Notes under the pieces: model-generated
The model's input: the letters and a program-made list of their open reading frames with translations, nothing else
Database searches by the model: none
What the model was told of the DNA's origin: nothing
Assembly: GCA_016784195.1 (NCBI GenBank)
Contig: JADHVE010000015.1
Coordinates: 1-24,030 of the forward strand
DNA from: Candidatus Woesearchaeota archaeon
Lineage (GTDB): Archaea > Nanobdellota > Nanobdellia > Woesearchaeales > GW2011-AR4
Direction of reading: 5' to 3'
Length of the DNA: 24,030 nt
Program-made: the position numbers and the translations under genes
Part shown: one piece after another, positions 1 to 7,725 of the stretch
How positions within the stretch are numbered: position 1 is the stretch's first letter
Layout: each line of letters opens with the position of its first letter

Positions 1-626
1 CATTTTACCTCTTGGATAAGCTTATCCAGGTTTTTTTTATTAACATCTCTCTTATATTTTTTTGCAGCTTCAATAACCTTTTCACGGTTAACCTTAATAC
101 CTGTCTGCTTTAACAGCTCGGTTATAGAGCCAGATATAATATAAGAGCTGAACTGGGTTACATTAACACCTTCATTGCTGTAATGGCACCTTTCAAAATC
201 CAGCAAAACAGGCTTTTTTGTTTTAGCCTCAATCAATATGTGTTTATAGGGATGGTGCATCTCTTCTTTATTCATCTTCAGCTGATCCATCCTGAAGCAT
301 TGTATAAATATCTGTTTTATTATCTTCTTAATTAAGTTTTTATTCTTCTTATCCAGATGCCTTACAAAGATAGGAAAAAGTTCTCCATCAACGTACTCAT
401 AAACAAGAAAGTCCTTTGTTTTGTCATAATAGACTAATTTAGGCCCAATATTTTTCTTATTTAAAATCTTAAGGGAATTAGCCTCATTTTCTATCCTTCC
501 AACAGCTTTACTCTTTGCCAGCTTTTTTTTTATAACAACTTTCTTTTTTTTATAATTTCCAACATACAACAATCCCCTATGGCCTTTTGTAAAATAAGTT
601 ATATCCTTAATTTCTTCAATTTTCAT
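1..626 (-). CDS. COG2112-like predicted Ser/Thr protein kinase, partial at window edge
   Basis: A minus-strand frame open from ATG at 626 to the window start gives 208 residues. The N-terminus reads MKIEEIKDITYFTKGHRGLL. It has a glycine-containing segment followed by a lysine-rich VVIKKK strand. An E-N-E-A helix (about residues 54-57) would carry the glutamate that pairs with the ATP-binding lysine. Then come LVYEYVDG (hinge) and HHPYKHILIEA...PVLLDFERC, which resembles a degenerate catalytic loop plus metal-binding DFE in place of DFG. This order fits the small archaeal lipopolysaccharide/RIO-like kinases grouped as COG2112; the substrate is unknown. The ATG overlaps the TGA of the upstream methyltransferase (ATGA, 626-623), so the two are translationally coupled. 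The last bases before the window edge are ...AAA TG, so the stop may be TGA just outside. Kinase fold is likely; the exact family is recalled from memory. Confidence 0.7.
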   Translation of the reverse strand, partial: MKIEEIKDITYFTKGHRGLLYVGNYKKKKVVIKKKLAKSKAVGRIENEANSLKILNKKNIGPKLVYYDKTKDFLVYEYVDGELFPIFVRHLDKKNKNLIKKIIKQIFIQCFRMDQLKMNKEEMHHPYKHILIEAKTKKPVLLDFERCHYSNEGVNVTQFSSYIISGSITELLKQTGIKVNREKVIEAAKKYKRDVNKKNLDKLIQEVK

Positions 627-1171
627 TTGTCAATAAGATAAACATACAGCTCTTCAAAAAATATACGCTGTTTATTTAATTCTATCAATCTGAATCTTTT
701 TTTCAATAAATATTTTTCTAATTTTTCCTTTCCGGTTAAAGAAGAAAAAACCATCAAAATTTTTGTATTTGGCTTGAGAAATTTCTCTGCCTCGTTTAGA
801 AACCTGCATATTAATTCATAACCTTCTTTGCCTCCGTCTAAGGCAAGGTCTTTAAGCTTAGGATCATCCGGCAGATAAGGTGGATTAAATATGATTGTAT
901 CGAATTTTAAATTACTAAACCTCTTATCAACTCTGAAGATTTTGAACAAATCTGATTTAAGGAAAACTACTTTCTTGTCATTTATATTATTTTTACAGTA
1001 ATCCACTGCTTCTTTGTCAATGTCTACAGCATATACCTTTACTACTTTTTTTAATTTTGCCGCAGTCATTGCCTGTATTCCAGATCCTGTTCCTATATCT
1101 AAGACAACACCTTTTGCATATTTCTTAACCTGCTCTGCCAGCATCAACGAATCTTCTCTAGGTTCATACAT
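623..1171 (-). CDS. HemK2/Mtq2-like SAM-dependent methyltransferase (N5-glutamine methyltransferase family)
   Basis: This is a small class I methyltransferase of 182 residues. The SAM-binding motif I is VLDIGTGSGIQA (about residues 23-34), an acidic AVDID loop follows, and the catalytic NPPY motif (about residue 97) is typical of enzymes that methylate a planar amide nitrogen. Short archaeal members without the long PrmC N-terminal domain are HemK2/Mtq2-like and modify the GGQ glutamine of release factor aRF1; that substrate is inferred from the family. A TTG nine bases upstream extends the frame, but ATG at 1171 gives the family-like start MYEPREDS. The stop overlaps the start of the downstream kinase gene. 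Transcription probably starts from the shared-class promoter at 1196-1230. Confidence 0.82.
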   Translation of the reverse strand: MYEPREDSLMLAEQVKKYAKGVVLDIGTGSGIQAMTAAKLKKVVKVYAVDIDKEAVDYCKNNINDKKVVFLKSDLFKIFRVDKRFSNLKFDTIIFNPPYLPDDPKLKDLALDGGKEGYELICRFLNEAEKFLKPNTKILMVFSSLTGKEKLEKYLLKKRFRLIELNKQRIFFEELYVYLIDK

Positions 1172-1195
1172 TTTTATCAATCATTAGTTTTTTAC

Positions 1196-1230
1196 CATTA
1201 ATTGTAGTTATCCAATAACAATTATTTGAC
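1196..1230 (-). promoter_or_regulatory. Shared-class promoter of the HemK2-like gene
   Basis: Minus strand: block GTCAAATAATTGTTAT (1230-1215), a 16-nt spacer, then ATG (1198-1196) followed by GTAAAAAAC. The spacer region holds an ATTG...CAAT dyad. The same block and spacing precede six other genes in this window. The ATG opens a frame of only four sense codons, so it more likely marks the transcription start region than a protein. Confidence 0.6.
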
Positions 1231-1250
1231 TCTTTTTTTAGTTTTATTTA

Positions 1251-1320
1251 TAGACCACTGGAATCGAACTAGGATATCTTCCCTGCGAAGGAAGTATCTT
1301 GCTATTAGGCTATGGGTCCA
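1251..1320 (-). tRNA. tRNA-Ala(CGC)-like sequence, apparently degenerate
   Basis: On the minus strand the anticodon stem CTTCC/GGAAG is perfect and its loop TTCGCAG gives anticodon CGC (Ala). A canonical TTCGATT T-loop lies at the expected distance, and U8-A9 and GCCT of a D stem are recognisable. The rest is damaged. The D loop lacks GG and the D stem is 3 of 4 pairs with a G-U. The T stem has two mismatches. The acceptor arms GGACCCA and TGGTCT pair only if one G is restored. Adding single G residues at two places would give a full acceptor and a 4/5 T stem. At 70 nt it is short. It may be a pseudo-tRNA, an aberrant DPANN tRNA, or a real gene with G-run assembly errors. Confidence 0.5.
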
Positions 1321-1379
1321 GTTATGGGATAAATAGGCTATTGACTATATAAAATTAATGAAAAGAAAAAACAAAAAAA

Positions 1380-1712
1380 TTACTTGCTTAATGTAATCTC
1401 AATTGTACTTACTCTTACATCCTTGCCTTCTTTGTTTTGAAAGCCTTCGCTGTCAATTTTTATGTCCTTTACAGTCACTCTCCCTTCCAGGAACCTTTTT
1501 GCTGCAACTTCTGAAACATCCACTGCTCTGGAAATAAACTTTCCACGGGCCTTAACTATGACCTCAGATGCATTCTTGGTTGTGAACTGCATTACAACTC
1601 CTGTAACATAATTCATAAATGGCTTTCCGCCAATAAACATTGTGTTGTCTTGTGTTCTCCTTTCTGCCACTTTCATTCCATCTTCTGCCACTTTCATTCC
1701 ATCTTCTGTCAT
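1380..1712 (-). CDS. alba: Alba family chromatin/RNA-binding protein
   Basis: The 110-residue product carries the Alba core IGGKPFMNYVTGVVMQF...VIVKARGKFISRAVDVSEVAAKRF and ends in an ...VSTIEITL strand. Alba dimers coat archaeal DNA and also bind RNA. The lysine in IGGKP (in Sulfolobus the acetylation-regulated residue lies in this segment) and the GKFISRAVD helix are present. A longer frame starts at GTG 1727, but a perfect GGAGGT Shine-Dalgarno (1725-1720) sits seven bases before ATG 1712 and inside that extension, so ATG 1712 is chosen. The N-terminal tail contains KVAEDGM twice, encoded by an exact 21-bp tandem duplication. The leader is about 60 nt from a canonical TATA box. Confidence 0.95.
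   Translation of the reverse strand: MTEDGMKVAEDGMKVAERRTQDNTMFIGGKPFMNYVTGVVMQFTTKNASEVIVKARGKFISRAVDVSEVAAKRFLEGRVTVKDIKIDSEGFQNKEGKDVRVSTIEITLSK
1664..1705 (-). repeat. 21-bp tandem duplication inside alba
   Basis: Two exact 21-bp units (1664-1684 and 1685-1705) plus the start of a third (CTG) encode the duplicated KVAEDGM in the Alba N-terminal tail. The frame is kept, so the protein gains seven residues ahead of the folded core. Confidence 0.95.
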
Positions 1713-1793
1713 TTTACTTACCTCCACGTTATTTTAGGCTATCTGTGTATTTATTGCTATTGAACCACATATTTTACCTATCATATCTATATT

Positions 1794-1803
1794 TATTTAT
1801 AAA
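1794..1803 (-). promoter_or_regulatory. TATA box of alba
   Basis: Minus-strand TTTATAAATA lies about 85 nt upstream of ATG 1712, predicting a leader near 60 nt. A short ATTAG-AGTTA-CTAAT inverted repeat (1814-1828) lies just upstream. Confidence 0.6.
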
Positions 1804-1886
1804 GTTTTGCACTAATTAGAGTTACTAATCCTTTCGTTCTAATAGCAATGATTTGATTAACACCCACAAATTTTGAAACTAAACAA

Positions 1887-2675
1887 TCACACCATTTCAC
1901 TCAATATCTTTGCTCCGAGCTTGACAGTCATCTCATTTACATCTTTCTCAGGGTTTATCTCAACCAAATCTAGGGCTTTGAGGTTTTTCAATAACTTCAA
2001 TTTTTTCAGAAAATACAGCAGTTCTCTGGAAGTCATACCTGCAGGCTCGGGGTAGCCAGTGCCTGGAGCAAAAGCAGGATCAACAACATCAATATCTATT
2101 GAAACATACAAACCATCAAAATTTTTAGCAACACTCATTATTGACTCACAAACCTCATGAATATTTTCATTAGCAATTTCTTTCATACTGAAAAACTTGA
2201 TTTTGTTCTCTTTCAAAAATTTATGCTCACTCTTATGCCAGCTCCTTAATCCAACTATGATCAGATTTTCTTTTTTTAATTTGCCTTCTTCAATTAAGAC
2301 TTTTATAAAATCCTCGTGCGTTGCCGGCTTAAAGTTATTCACGCAGTCTGGATGCGCATCAAACATGACTAAACCCATATTATCAAAGCTCTCAGAAAAA
2401 GCCTTAAAGCAGGAGTAAGTTATTGAATGGTCTCCCCCTAAAAAACCAAATTCCCTAGCCTCGCTTAAGCTATCTTTTATTTTTATATATATCCTTTCAT
2501 TATTTTCTTCAACATTTGTTTTTTCAGTTTCAACATCTTCAATATCAGACACAGGCAGCATTCCTTCTTCATTCAGATAAAATTCCTTCAGTTTAGAAAT
2601 TATTTTATCTGGAGCTTTTTCGCAGCCTTTTGTTTTGCCCAAGCCGTTTATAGCCGGGATTTTGATTAGTTTCAT
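1887..2675 (-). CDS. Arginase/agmatinase family ureohydrolase
   Basis: The product (262 residues) has the family's binuclear manganese-site motifs in order: GGDHS (80-84), DAHPD (106-110), a histidine at 120 (ATHEDF) and SIDIDVVDPAFAPGTGYPEPAG (192 on). These supply the Asp and His metal ligands; the enzymes hydrolyse a guanidino group to release urea or formamide. Motifs cannot separate arginase, agmatinase and formimidoglutamase. No polyamine or arginine pathway gene is adjacent, so the substrate is open. Length is slightly below the usual 290-310. TTTATTATATAA (2695-2706) lies about 25 nt before ATG 2675, suggesting a leaderless or nearly leaderless mRNA. Confidence 0.88.
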   Translation of the reverse strand: MKLIKIPAINGLGKTKGCEKAPDKIISKLKEFYLNEEGMLPVSDIEDVETEKTNVEENNERIYIKIKDSLSEAREFGFLGGDHSITYSCFKAFSESFDNMGLVMFDAHPDCVNNFKPATHEDFIKVLIEEGKLKKENLIIVGLRSWHKSEHKFLKENKIKFFSMKEIANENIHEVCESIMSVAKNFDGLYVSIDIDVVDPAFAPGTGYPEPAGMTSRELLYFLKKLKLLKNLKALDLVEINPEKDVNEMTVKLGAKILSEMV

Positions 2676-2694
2676 CAGAAACAGGTAATGATAG

Positions 2695-2706
2695 TTATAT
2701 AATAAA
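2695..2706 (-). promoter_or_regulatory. TATA box of the ureohydrolase gene
   Basis: Minus-strand TTTATTATATAA is centred about 25 nt upstream of the start codon, the spacing expected for leaderless transcription in archaea. Confidence 0.55.
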
Positions 2707-2756
2707 TTTTATGTTTTAGCGTTTAGCAGAAATCCTTGTCGGTTTATCTTGTTAAA

Positions 2757-3998
2757 CTATTGCTTAACAACCTTAACTCTTATAATCCTATTACCTCCCA
2801 CTTCCTCCACAATAAGGTTGAACTTTCCATGCTCAATTTTTTCATGCTCTTGTGGTATCTTCCCTGTTTTGCTTAAGATAAACCCCCCTAAGGTATCATA
2901 ATTCTCATCTTCTGCGATATTTATATTAATTTTTTCATTAACCTCATCAATATCAGCCTTCCCCTTTACCATCCACTCTTTTGCCTTTATCTTTCTTATA
3001 TTAGGGTCTCTTTTATCGCTTTCATCCATTATCTCTCCTACAATCTCCTCTAAAATATCCTCTATTGTAACCAAGCCTGTAATAGTGCCGTGCTCGTCAA
3101 CAACAATTGCCATATGCTCCTTTCTTTTCTGGAACTGCTTTAACAGGCTGTCAATTTTCTTTGTTTCAGGGACAAAATACGGCTTTTTCATCATTTTGTC
3201 TAAGCTTAGAGACCTCTTTTTGCTGGTCATATGCTTCATAACATCCCTTAGGTAGATAATCCCAACCATATTATCCTTTGATTTCTCATAAACAGGAATT
3301 CTTGAAAACTGATTTTTTAATATAGGAATAATTACATCTTTTATTCTTAATTTGGAGCTTACCATAAACATATCAGTTTTTGGTGTCATGATTTCACTGA
3401 CATTTATGTCGTCAAACTCAAAAATTTTGTTAATCATATCTTTCTCCATCTCGTTTATTGAACCCTCTTCTTCACCTACCGTAACTATGCTTTTAAGGTA
3501 CTCCTCTGTAACTGTCGGCTTTTTTACTGTTCCTCCGAACATTTTTATTAAAATCTTAAAAAACCAGCCAAACATTTTTATAAGCGGATAAAGAATAATG
3601 CTTAAATACCATATAGGCAGCGCAACAAACTTTGCATAAGGCTCATTAAACTGTGTTGCTAATGATTTAGGGGTTATCTCTCCAAAAACCAGAATTAAAA
3701 AGGTCATAACTCCGGTAGATATCCCTATTGCGTTGCTTTCAAAAACCTGAAGCGCAACAGAAGTTGCAATAGCTGCAGCAGCAACATTAACCAAATTGTT
3801 TCCTATAAGAATAGTAGTCAGCATCCGCTGGGGATCATCCTTCAGCTTCTTAAGAATCTTAGCTGTACCTCCTCCTTTCTCCGCCCAATGCCTCACTTTC
3901 AGCCTGCTCAATGAAACCAGCGCAGTCTCAGAGCCGGAAAAGAACGCAGACAAAGCCAGCAAAACAATCAATGTTATTATTTGCTCCTGTAAAGTCAT
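2757..3998 (-). CDS. CorC/HlyC-type (CNNM-like) membrane protein with CBS pair
   Basis: This is a 413-residue membrane protein of the DUF21-CBS-CorC_HlyC architecture. The N-terminal DUF21/CNNM domain (about 1-190) has four hydrophobic segments, including LIVLLALSAFFSGSETALVSL, a segment from ILIGNNLVNVAAAAIA, and VMTFLILVFGEITPKSLA. A tandem CBS pair follows (about 200-320, starting at VSEIMTPKTDMFMV and containing HGTITGLVTIEDILEEIVGEI). The C-terminal CorC_HlyC domain (about 335-410) includes YDTLGGFIL. Family members are magnesium (or sodium/magnesium) exporters regulated by nucleotide binding to the CBS pair; the 'hemolysin' name is historical. The shared-class promoter (4031-4065) and one copy of the 90-bp repeat lie directly upstream. 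Confidence 0.9.
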   Translation of the reverse strand: MTLQEQIITLIVLLALSAFFSGSETALVSLSRLKVRHWAEKGGGTAKILKKLKDDPQRMLTTILIGNNLVNVAAAAIATSVALQVFESNAIGISTGVMTFLILVFGEITPKSLATQFNEPYAKFVALPIWYLSIILYPLIKMFGWFFKILIKMFGGTVKKPTVTEEYLKSIVTVGEEEGSINEMEKDMINKIFEFDDINVSEIMTPKTDMFMVSSKLRIKDVIIPILKNQFSRIPVYEKSKDNMVGIIYLRDVMKHMTSKKRSLSLDKMMKKPYFVPETKKIDSLLKQFQKRKEHMAIVVDEHGTITGLVTIEDILEEIVGEIMDESDKRDPNIRKIKAKEWMVKGKADIDEVNEKININIAEDENYDTLGGFILSKTGKIPQEHEKIEHGKFNLIVEEVGGNRIIRVKVVKQ

Positions 3999-4030
3999 TT
4001 TTTCTCTTTTTTAATTAATTATTTTTTTGC

Positions 4031-4065
4031 CATTAGGCGCTTTATTACATATACAATTATCTGAC
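4031..4065 (-). promoter_or_regulatory. Shared-class promoter of the CorC-like gene
   Basis: Minus strand: GTCAGATAATTGTATA (4065-4050), 16 nt, then ATG (4033-4031) followed by GCAAAAAAATAA, a four-codon frame. The real start codon is 32 nt further on. Confidence 0.55.
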
Positions 4066-4090
4066 TATTTTTTAGCTTTGTTTTTTGATT

Positions 4091-4180
4091 ATTTTTTTAT
4101 TTTTAAATTAAAATAGATTAATAACGATTAACACAATCAAGTTAACAACTGATTGTGATTCTGTTTGTGCACTACTGGTA
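4091..4180 (-). repeat. 90-bp dispersed repeat, copy A
   Basis: The minus strand of this segment matches 12315-12404 (plus) at 87 of 90 positions. It contains a perfect 8-bp inverted repeat, CACAATCA (4157-4150) and TGATTGTG (4139-4132), with a 10-nt loop, then an A/T tract. It lies between the end of argS and the shared-class promoter of the CorC-like gene. Confidence 0.95.
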
Positions 4181-4251
4181 TTTTTATTAATGGCTCTTAA
4201 TTATATTGACTTTTTATTTATTGATTTTATTGTTTAATAACTTATTGATTT

Positions 4252-5913
4252 CTACATCTTCTCCAAAGTCTCTATCCCCAACAAGCTCAAACCATTGCTC
4301 AAAACCTGCTTTACAGCAGTTATTAACAGCAATCTTGCCTTTTTAACATCTTCATTTTCCTTTAATATGGGGCATGAATGGTAAAATTCATTCAACCTTT
4401 GAGCTAGTTCATAAAGATAATTGGCTATTATATGCGGCCTTAGATCAGCTTCCATCTTATTTACAATGTTGGGAAACTCTGACAGTTTTTTTACCAGCCC
4501 TGTTTCTTCTTTTTTATCTAACAAGGAATAGTTTATTTTAGAGTCTATTCTTTTATTATGTTTTTTTAATATGCTGCAGACCCTTGCATAAGCATACTGT
4601 ATGTAGGGCGCAGATTCTCCTTCAAAGCTTAAGGCCTGCTGCCAGTTAAAAACAACATTCTTTTCAGGGCTTACCCTCAGTATAGAATATTTTATCGCTC
4701 CGTAGCCGATTTTTTTTGCTGACCTTTCATCTGCCTTTCCATGCCTTTTTTTAATCTCTATTTTTGCTTTTTTTACTGCCTCTTCCATAAAATCTCCCAG
4801 TAAAACAAGATTTCCTTTTCTAGTGGACATCTTGCCTTCTTCCAGCAAAACAAAAGAATAATGTACAACTTCAGGGGTAGCATAGCCCATTATCTTCAAT
4901 GCAGCTGAAATCTGTTCAAAATACAGTTTCTGATCCTCGCCTAGAACAACTATATTATGGCCCAGACCTACCTTTTCTGTTGTATATGCAATGTCCCTCA
5001 AAGGATACATAGAAGTTCCATCGCCTCTTGTCAAAACCAGGACAGGAACTTTCATTCCCAATTCAAATCCCTTTTGGTCTAAAACCCACCTATTGTCTTT
5101 GTCAATAAACAAATTGCCCGTTCTTTCTAATTCTCTTAATATGGCAACAGTCTTTTTATCAAACAAATACTTGGACTCATAATCAAATTTGTCATACTTG
5201 ATTCCTAACTCGGTAAATAACTTTATCTGACCTTTAACGCAGACATCAACTATTCTTTTAAAATCTGCTTTAACCTTTTTGTCTCCTTTTTCTAACTTAT
5301 ACATCAAATCAAAAACTTTTTTTTCCAGCTTTGTGTCTTTCTCGAATTTTTTATTGATTTCTATGTAATTTTTCAGCAAATCCTCAAACCGGATATTTTT
5401 TTTATTTCTAATACCTAAAACAAGCATGGCTATTTGTTTTCCTATATCATTGATAAAATAATGTGTTTCAATGTTATAGCCCTGAAACTTTAAAGTCCTT
5501 ACAATACAGTCTCCGATAAATGCATTTCTTGCTCTGCCTACATGGGGGGATGCATTTGGGTTAATACTTGTATGCTCAACAACAATCTTCTTCCCTTTGC
5601 CGGAATCAGAGCTTCCATACCTGTTTTTTTCTTTTATTATCTTTTTTAATATATCTCCTGCTAATCTGTTTTTATTAATAAAAAAATTGACATAAGGACC
5701 CACAGCCTTGACCTCTTGGATTAAGAATGTTTTAGGAAACTTTATTGCTAGATTTTCAGCTATCTCATTAGGACTTTTCTTAAGAACTTTTGCTAAATTA
5801 AAGCAGGGAAACGCATAATCCCCCAGTTCAGGATTTGGAGGAACTTCTAAATTTACTTCCTGCTTTGTCTCTTTTTTTAAGAATTTTATAATCTCTTCCT
5901 GAAATTTATCCAT
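4252..5913 (-). CDS. argS: Arginyl-tRNA synthetase
   Basis: The 553-residue class I synthetase charges tRNA-Arg. The N-terminal Add1 domain (about 1-80) recognises the tRNA D-loop. The catalytic domain has HVGR (124-127) in INPNASPHVGRARN as its HIGH signature and KMSTRKGN (361-368) as its KMSKS signature; the latter form is typical of ArgRS. The C-terminal helical anticodon-binding domain begins near PYIQYAYARVCSILKKH. The length is normal. A possible TTTAAAA promoter element lies about 30 nt upstream of ATG 5913, implying a short leader. Confidence 0.95.
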   Translation of the reverse strand: MDKFQEEIIKFLKKETKQEVNLEVPPNPELGDYAFPCFNLAKVLKKSPNEIAENLAIKFPKTFLIQEVKAVGPYVNFFINKNRLAGDILKKIIKEKNRYGSSDSGKGKKIVVEHTSINPNASPHVGRARNAFIGDCIVRTLKFQGYNIETHYFINDIGKQIAMLVLGIRNKKNIRFEDLLKNYIEINKKFEKDTKLEKKVFDLMYKLEKGDKKVKADFKRIVDVCVKGQIKLFTELGIKYDKFDYESKYLFDKKTVAILRELERTGNLFIDKDNRWVLDQKGFELGMKVPVLVLTRGDGTSMYPLRDIAYTTEKVGLGHNIVVLGEDQKLYFEQISAALKIMGYATPEVVHYSFVLLEEGKMSTRKGNLVLLGDFMEEAVKKAKIEIKKRHGKADERSAKKIGYGAIKYSILRVSPEKNVVFNWQQALSFEGESAPYIQYAYARVCSILKKHNKRIDSKINYSLLDKKEETGLVKKLSEFPNIVNKMEADLRPHIIANYLYELAQRLNEFYHSCPILKENEDVKKARLLLITAVKQVLSNGLSLLGIETLEKM

Positions 5914-5980
5914 AGAATTAGATTATTTTATTTTATCGTTTTAAACCTTTTGTTTTTTTAAAGAAATAAACCTCCATAAT

Positions 5981-6160
5981 CTAAGGTGCAGTTAAAAAAG
6001 CAGGGAAATGATCCTTCTTGTAAGTCTTATATCCGGAAAAGATTTCAATCTCTTTTGTAAGGCATGTAAAATAAGGTGAGTAACCTTTTGCATGATCCAT
6101 ATTTCAATTTTTTCTGAATTCAGCTCAAGATAATTTAATACCTCCTGCTCCACTATTTTC
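5981..6160 (-). pseudogene. Frame-shifted gene remnant or small ORF, function unknown
   Basis: Two overlapping minus-strand frames look coding in different halves. One runs upstream from GTG 6153 (VEQEVLNYLELNSEKIEI...) and the other runs from ATG 6100 to TAG 5981 (39 residues, MDHAKGYSPYFTCLTKEIEI... ending AFLTAP). The composition changes from natural to odd where frame 1 passes about 6100, next to an A-rich run, as expected of a single frameshift. A TATA-like TTATATAATAAG (about 6192-6203) lies upstream. The family is not recognised. It could instead be a genuine 39-residue protein. Confidence 0.35.
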
Positions 6161-6242
6161 CAAGATTTTTTAACTCTTTTTTGTTATATCTTACTTATTA
6201 TATAAGGATAGTACAATTTCACAAAGAAATAACTCAGAAGTA

Positions 6243-6252
6243 TTTATAAATA
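6243..6252 (+). promoter_or_regulatory. TATA box of the glycosyltransferase gene
   Basis: TTTATAAATA lies 86 nt before ATG 6338. The predicted start (about 6272-6275) is immediately followed by the palindrome AAATTC-TAAA-GAATTT (6277-6292), a position suited to a repressor site or a 5' hairpin. Confidence 0.6.
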
Positions 6253-6276
6253 AGTAATTCCTACCTTAACTGATAT

Positions 6277-6292
6277 AAATTCTAAAGAATTT
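6277..6292 (+). promoter_or_regulatory. Palindrome at the predicted transcription start of the glycosyltransferase gene
   Basis: AAATTC and GAATTT form a perfect 6-bp inverted repeat with a TAAA centre, placed right after the expected transcription start. It is an operator candidate by position only. Confidence 0.3.
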
Positions 6293-6337
6293 GTATTATT
6301 TTTATTCAAATAGTTAAAAAAAAGATTCTTGATTAAA

Positions 6338-7642
6338 ATGATAAATCAAAGCTTAGTTAGCAGGATTAATGGGCCTCGGATTAATCTTGGGATACCTATG
6401 ACAAAAAAACATGCACTTGATGCCTATACTCCCGATGAAAAAAATCCATTTATCCAACAAATAGCTCCTGTTTTAGAAAATCATCCTGAATTAGATATAT
6501 ATCTCCCTCTTGACCAAATTACAAAGCCGTCACAGGCATTGGAAGTTAAAAGAACAGCTCCATATGCAACAGTAATAGACAATAATTCAAAGCCAATACA
6601 AAGATTTAGGCAAGACTTATCGGATTTAGTTGGAGAAGAGATCAAGCCCGGCAAGGGTATCAATGTCCATGGCTTGTTTGGGCTAATCCTAAGCACTGCA
6701 GGGGGGCATATAGCCATTCATGATGGGGATATTACAACCTACAGCGAACTAATGCTCAGGAGATTAACAGATCCTATCCAAAAAGACCCTTCAATCGATT
6801 TTTTAAAAGCAAATTTTATCAGATACGTTGAGAAAGACGGAATAAGAATTCCTAATGGAAGGGCAAACTATCTTTTTGTTGAAGGATTCTTAAGGACAAT
6901 AAAAGAATTGTATGGGGATAATAAAAAAGCAGAAGGTTTGATTAACAGCCTTTTGTCCTACAAATACAAATTAGCTGGAGAGGTTGGCCTGAGTGAAAAA
7001 TTTGCATCTCAGGTCCAGATAACGCCTGGATACGGAATGGAAACTGATATGTTGATAGATTTTCATAAATACCAAAAATCACATGGGTTAAAAAGGGCCC
7101 AGACATATATAGGGCAGTACGACCATGACCACCAGTCTATGGGAAATAACAAAGGTGAACAAGGCGAATCTTCAGGACTTAGTGGTATGGCAGAATCTAT
7201 AGCAGCCAGTCTATTTTATAATCTAAAAGAGATAGGCATAAGATTTGATGATTCTGATAACCTGGAGCAGATGACTGAGCAGCATATCATTGAATCAAAG
7301 AAGTTTGTTACAGGAGAATACAAGCAGTTTTTGATAGATCATAAATGCGTTTATAATGAAAAAGAGCTTTTTGAAAAGGTTGAACATTTTTCAAAGTCAA
7401 TCAGCCCTGCTTATAACTATGTTGCAGAGGATAAGAAAGTTTTAAGGCTGCCTGCATGGACTCCAGAATTAAAGGACAGGTACAGAAGTAATTTTATTGA
7501 AGCAATTCTTGAATTAAATCCAGAGAGAGAATCATCTTTATTGTCTGGAAAAAAGATATACTCAGTTCCAGCTGAAATATTTTCTCCACAGCTTCCACTA
7601 GTCAGCAATGATCCTGCCTACTTCAGGAGTTTATCCAATTAA
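6338..7642 (+). CDS. GT-A glycosyltransferase resembling glucosyl-3-phosphoglycerate synthase
   Basis: This 434-residue protein has the landmarks of GpgS/MpgS-type enzymes (GT81/GT55). A PGKG segment (about 104-107) precedes a helix and then the nucleotide-sugar/metal DxD element HDGD (128-131), followed by TTYSELMLRRLTDPI. A GYGMETD motif (231-237) matches the conserved GYxVETxLL segment. AQTYIGQYDHDHQ followed by a LSGMAESIAASLFYNL helix corresponds to the C-terminal metal-binding part. Those enzymes make glucosyl- or mannosyl-3-phosphoglycerate, precursors of the compatible solutes glucosyl/mannosylglycerate. No phosphatase partner is adjacent, and the N-terminal nucleotide-binding region looks divergent, so donor and acceptor are unproven. 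The start is ATG 6338; a TTG at 6329 is an in-frame alternative. No SD is visible. Confidence 0.62.
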   Translation: MINQSLVSRINGPRINLGIPMTKKHALDAYTPDEKNPFIQQIAPVLENHPELDIYLPLDQITKPSQALEVKRTAPYATVIDNNSKPIQRFRQDLSDLVGEEIKPGKGINVHGLFGLILSTAGGHIAIHDGDITTYSELMLRRLTDPIQKDPSIDFLKANFIRYVEKDGIRIPNGRANYLFVEGFLRTIKELYGDNKKAEGLINSLLSYKYKLAGEVGLSEKFASQVQITPGYGMETDMLIDFHKYQKSHGLKRAQTYIGQYDHDHQSMGNNKGEQGESSGLSGMAESIAASLFYNLKEIGIRFDDSDNLEQMTEQHIIESKKFVTGEYKQFLIDHKCVYNEKELFEKVEHFSKSISPAYNYVAEDKKVLRLPAWTPELKDRYRSNFIEAILELNPERESSLLSGKKIYSVPAEIFSPQLPLVSNDPAYFRSLSN

Positions 7643-7725
7643 GAATATAAGCTCTCTATTTTTATGAACTTAACTGTTAAAATAAATTAGTCAATAAATA
7701 ACTCTCTGGAGATTTAATAATTTTA

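Noticed and set aside
1753..1849. ATTGCTATT/AATAGCAAT 9-bp inverted repeat around the alba promoter
   Set aside because: Arms are about 80 nt apart in A/T-rich DNA with no supporting structure; probably chance.
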